A stretch of DNA of 64,000 nucleotides. Source: Chryseolinea serpens (GTDB lineage Bacteria > Bacteroidota > Bacteroidia > Cytophagales > Cyclobacteriaceae). Position numbers and translations under genes: made by a program. The stretch spans positions 1,798,001 through 1,862,000 of the forward strand of contig NZ_FQWQ01000001.1 in NCBI RefSeq assembly GCF_900129725.1, read 5' to 3'. Shown in pieces: positions 61,312 through 64,000 of this stretch. Numbering within the stretch: position 1 is the stretch's first letter; the number at the start of each line of letters is the position of its first letter. Under the pieces are notes generated by a model. The model ran no database searches and was not told the origin of the DNA. It saw only the letters and a list, made by a program, of their open reading frames with translations.

Positions 61312-62337
61312 TCAAATTTTCCGTGTAGAATTCCTCACCACCAGGGTCGTCTTCATCACCTCGGTGGCCGGTATAAAATTATCCAGATCCTGGTTTTGTT
61401 GTATAAAAAGTTCGATAGCCTTCTTCCCCATCTCGTGGGAGGGCTGCGACACGGTGGTCAGCGAGGGTTCGATAAATCCTGACACCGGTTCGTTGGTGAA
61501 GCCCACCACGGAGATGTCCTCCGGCACGCGGATCGACTGCTCTTTCAACATTTGCAGGACGGGCAGGGCGATGGGATCGTTCAGACAAAACAGTGCATCG
61601 GGACGCTTGTCGGGTGGCAACTGGAGCAAACGTTTGACGCGCTCCACGGGTTCGTGGTGCAGCTCCTGGCAATGTACGATCAGCTCCTCGTCGGGTGCGA
61701 TGTTGTATTGTTTCAGGGCATCGAGGTAGCCCCGTTTGCGTTGGTTGCTGATGTAGAAGGTGAGCGGGCCGCCAATGTAGGCGATGCGACGGCAGCCGGT
61801 CTTGATGAGGTGTTCCACGGCCTTGAAGGCACCGTCGTGATCGTCGACCACCACTTTGGCCACCTGCAGGCTATCGGTCACGCGGTCGAACAGGACCACG
61901 GGGATGTTTTTGTTTAGCAGTTGCTGGATGTGCGCATAGTCCTTGGTTTCGCTGGACATGGATATGAACATGCCATCCACCCGATTGGCCGCCAGCATGT
62001 GGACGTTCTGCTTTTCGGTTTCATAGGATTCCAGCGACTGGCAGATCATGATGCTGTAGCCATGGTGCGACGCCTCTTCCTGCATGCCGCTGATGGCCGA
62101 GGAGAAGAAATGCAGCGCGATCTCCGGTACGATGATGCCCAAGGTGTTGGTGCGCTTGATGCGCAAGCTTTGCGCCACGCGGTTGGGTTCGTAGTGAAGT
62201 TTTTCGGCCATCTCCAGCACGGCCTTTTTTGTCTCCGGGTTCACGTCGGGCGCACCCCGCAAGGCCCTCGACACCGTGGAGATGGAAATGTTCAGTTTAA
62301 TGGCAATGTCACGGATGGTGGCTTGGGTATTTTTCAT
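61312..62337 (-). CDS. LacI family transcriptional regulator
   Basis: A 341-residue repressor with an N-terminal LacI helix-turn-helix (TIRDIAIKLNISISTVSRALRG, with hinge helix region NRVAQSLR) and a periplasmic-binding-protein-like sugar-sensing core (LGIIVPEI; VDGMFISMS; RIAYIGGP; CLNDPIALPVLQML). It is divergent from galK across 281 nt, so it is likely to control the galactose genes and itself. The effector is unknown: galactose or a galactoside would fit the location. Confidence 0.92.
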   Translation of the reverse strand: MKNTQATIRDIAIKLNISISTVSRALRGAPDVNPETKKAVLEMAEKLHYEPNRVAQSLRIKRTNTLGIIVPEIALHFFSSAISGMQEEASHHGYSIMICQSLESYETEKQNVHMLAANRVDGMFISMSSETKDYAHIQQLLNKNIPVVLFDRVTDSLQVAKVVVDDHDGAFKAVEHLIKTGCRRIAYIGGPLTFYISNQRKRGYLDALKQYNIAPDEELIVHCQELHHEPVERVKRLLQLPPDKRPDALFCLNDPIALPVLQMLKEQSIRVPEDISVVGFTNEPVSGFIEPSLTTVSQPSHEMGKKAIELFIQQNQDLDNFIPATEVMKTTLVVRNSTRKI

Positions 62338-62415
62338 CTGCCTGTGCGGGGTATGTCGCGGGCGTTTTGATCGAAGCGGGGAGATCGCCGGCGGCCGTTC
62401 TCAAAGGTATACAAA

Positions 62416-62429
62416 TGATAACGTTGCCG
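62416..62429. promoter_or_regulatory. Candidate LacI-family operator
   Basis: TGATAACGTTGCCG contains the AACGTT core with a central CG typical of LacI-family operators and is partly palindromic. It lies in the divergent lacI-type/galK spacer, about 80 nt before the regulator's start and about 190 nt before galK. No second copy was noticed. Confidence 0.4.
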
Positions 62430-62618
62430 GAATCGTTTTTTCAAGAAAGCATTGTCCATCGGGCTGTTTATCTCGCGGAAGTGACCGTATTTAGCATCGC
62501 TAAGTTAATAGTTTGGGTTAAATTTTAATTTGGCACTGATAGAAGGCCGCTGGCTGCGGGCCCTTTTCCCCAGCCACGCCTCTATCTCCCTAAACCATTT
62601 TTTAATCGCTAACCGATC

Positions 62619-63836
62619 ATGAATCAGCCAAACGTGTTGACGCCAAAAGGACCCGAATTCCAACCTTCCGAAATCCGGAACAAGTTTTTAGAACGCTATA
62701 AAACAGAACCGCTCCTGGTGCGCTCGCCGGGTCGGATCAACTTCATTGGCGAACACACCGACTACAACGAAGGCTTTGTGATGCCGGCCGCCATCGACCG
62801 CGACATCCTGGTGGCCATCGGCGCCTCGGAAGACCCCCGGTCCACGCTGTATTCGGTGAAGCACGACGAGACCCTCGAGTTTGATGTGAAGCATCCCGAA
62901 AAAGTAACGTTTCCATCCTGGGCCAACTACCTGCTGGGCGTGGTGCGCCAGTTTGTGGATAAGGGCTATGACGTGAAACCCATTCACGCCATCATCGATG
63001 GCAATGTGCCTACGGGTGCGGGACTGTCGTCGTCGGCGGCGCTGGAGTGTGGGTTTGCCTTTGCTTTGGATCACCTGCATGGGTTTGGGATCCCCAAACT
63101 CGAACTTATTCACATCGCCCAATGGTCGGAACATAACTATGTCGGGGTGAAATGCGGCATCATGGACCAGTTTTCGAGCATGATGGGTGCCGCCGGGAAA
63201 GCCTTTGTGCTGGACTGCCGTTCGCTGGCCTATGAATATTTTTCCCTCGATCTGAAAGACTATGCCATCGTGCTTTGTGATTCGATGGTGAAACACTCCC
63301 TTGCCAACACGGCCTACAACACGCGACGCGCCGAGTGCGAAAAAGGCGTATCGATCCTCAAGGCCCACTACCCGTCCATCCAAAGCCTGCGCGATGTCAC
63401 CCCCGACATGATCGAGGCGCACCGCGCGGAGTTTTCTCCCAAAGAATATGACCGCTGCACCTATGTAGTCGCCGAGAACCAACGCGTGCTGCTCGCGGCC
63501 GACGACCTGGCCAAGGGCAACCTGGCCTCCTTTGGTCAGCGCATGTACGAAACGCACGACGGACTATCGCGCCTTTATGAAGTGAGCTGTCTCGAACTGG
63601 ATTTCCTGGTGGATGAGGCCAAAAAATTTGGCGGTGTCATCGGCGCCCGCATGATGGGCGGAGGCTTTGGTGGCTGCACGATCAACCTCGTACAAAAGGG
63701 CCGCGTCAATGCCTTTATCGAGACGCTGAGCAGCGCCTATCGCAAAAACATTCACCGCGATATGCATGCCTACGTCGTGGCCCTGAAAGACGGCACCAGC
63801 GTTATTCCCACCATTGCCAAACCTTCCTTACTTTAA
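62619..63836 (+). CDS. galK: Galactokinase
   Basis: GalK phosphorylates alpha-D-galactose at C1 using ATP, the first committed step of the Leloir pathway. The 405-residue protein of the GHMP kinase family has the galactokinase signature [20 protein letters not shown], the ATP-binding motif [13 protein letters not shown], catalytic Asp in [10 protein letters not shown], and the C-terminal [13 protein letters not shown]. It is the first gene of the gal operon; galT begins 8 nt after its stop. The LacI-type regulator upstream is the likely controller. Confidence 0.96.
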   Translation: MNQPNVLTPKGPEFQPSEIRNKFLERYKTEPLLVRSPGRINFIGEHTDYNEGFVMPAAIDRDILVAIGASEDPRSTLYSVKHDETLEFDVKHPEKVTFPSWANYLLGVVRQFVDKGYDVKPIHAIIDGNVPTGAGLSSSAALECGFAFALDHLHGFGIPKLELIHIAQWSEHNYVGVKCGIMDQFSSMMGAAGKAFVLDCRSLAYEYFSLDLKDYAIVLCDSMVKHSLANTAYNTRRAECEKGVSILKAHYPSIQSLRDVTPDMIEAHRAEFSPKEYDRCTYVVAENQRVLLAADDLAKGNLASFGQRMYETHDGLSRLYEVSCLELDFLVDEAKKFGGVIGARMMGGGFGGCTINLVQKGRVNAFIETLSSAYRKNIHRDMHAYVVALKDGTSVIPTIAKPSLL

Positions 63837-63844
63837 TTTCCCGT

Positions 63845-64000
63845 ATGGCTTTTGATGTTTCAGAACATTCTCACCGCAGATACAATCCGTTGACGGGTGA
63901 GTGGGTGCAGGTGTCGCCCCATCGCTCCAAACGCCCCTGGCAAGGACAGCAGGAAAAAACCGAAGGCGAAAGCATCCCGGCCTATGACCCCACGTGTTAT
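63845..64000 (+). CDS. galT: Galactose-1-phosphate uridylyltransferase, N-terminal part (runs off right edge)
   Basis: The ATG at 63845 opens a frame to the window end (52 residues): [16 protein letters not shown] followed by [19 protein letters not shown], which is the conserved N-terminus of GalT. The enzyme exchanges UMP between UDP-glucose and galactose-1-phosphate. Catalytic HPH lies outside the window. The 8-nt gap after galK indicates one operon. Confidence 0.92.
   Translation, partial: MAFDVSEHSHRRYNPLTGEWVQVSPHRSKRPWQGQQEKTEGESIPAYDPTCY

Overview
The window looks like a chromosomal segment of a Bacteroidota bacterium, most likely of the order Cytophagales. The evidence is type IX secretion (T9SS) architecture (a C-terminal sorting domain ending the 1744-residue protein at 28318-33552, and a PorE-like TPR/propeller/CRD/OmpA protein), many short-tailed lipoproteins with SGC or GAC lipoboxes, Bacteroidota promoter elements (TAnnTTTG; a full TTTG-N20-TACTTTTG before purB), few recognisable Shine-Dalgarno sites, and moderately high GC. 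No rRNA, tRNA, CRISPR array, insertion sequence or phage gene was seen.

Layout. 1-5.0 kb: the N-terminal 733 residues of a large secreted fibronectin/PKD-like protein that runs off the left edge, divergent from a DUF1800-DUF1501 pair. 5.0-9.2 kb: two small conserved-looking ORFs, then an overlapping glycerophospholipid pair (a PlsB/PlsC-type acyltransferase and gpsA) and a bestrophin-type channel. 9.3-15.5 kb: a secreted protein of unknown function, DoxX, a Rieske oxygenase, an APC permease, menC and queA, with a perfect 26-bp inverted repeat after queA. 15.6-17.9 kb: the PorE-like protein.

18.2-33.6 kb is the most striking region. Six co-directional genes with gaps of 9, 2, 4, 12 and 31 nt are closed by a strong terminator. 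In order they encode: an MFS/nucleotide-transporter-like membrane domain fused to HEAT repeats and a cyclic-nucleotide-binding-like domain; a protein with three Rossmann-like modules (TIR-like, DUF4062-like, TIR-like); an nSTAND1 NTPase with one transmembrane helix, a long coiled coil and a WD40 propeller; an outer-membrane beta-barrel with a helical N-terminus; a propeller-like lipoprotein; and a giant Ig-like, T9SS-exported surface protein. Read together they could form a device reaching from the cytoplasm to the cell surface. This is my main candidate for an undescribed system.

33.7-47.2 kb: TerC, a DinB/YfiT-type protein, a YheT-type hydrolase, an SRAP-family protein that has lost three catalytic residues, a repeat-rich gap, a lysine-rich lipoprotein, an ABC transporter operon with a DUF3299-like protein (possibly metal related), a GlcG/HbpS-like protein, a class C serine hydrolase and a 1324-residue sensor-like multi-pass protein with a degenerate P-loop. 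47.6-57.7 kb: two DUF885 lipoprotein peptidases, a membrane protein, an SMP-30 lipoprotein, a CBU_0592-like protein, a cation diffusion facilitator, a PaaE-type reductase and purB.

57.7-60.8 kb is an accessory, partly AT-rich island between the housekeeping genes purB and msrB. It holds a two-gene module whose second gene is frameshifted, a Bcr/CflA efflux pump, CAGTAG-word repeats and a four-helix-bundle gene whose C-terminal codons themselves look repeat-derived. The right end carries msrB, a LacI-type regulator divergent from galK, and the start of galT, which together form a galactose (Leloir) locus.
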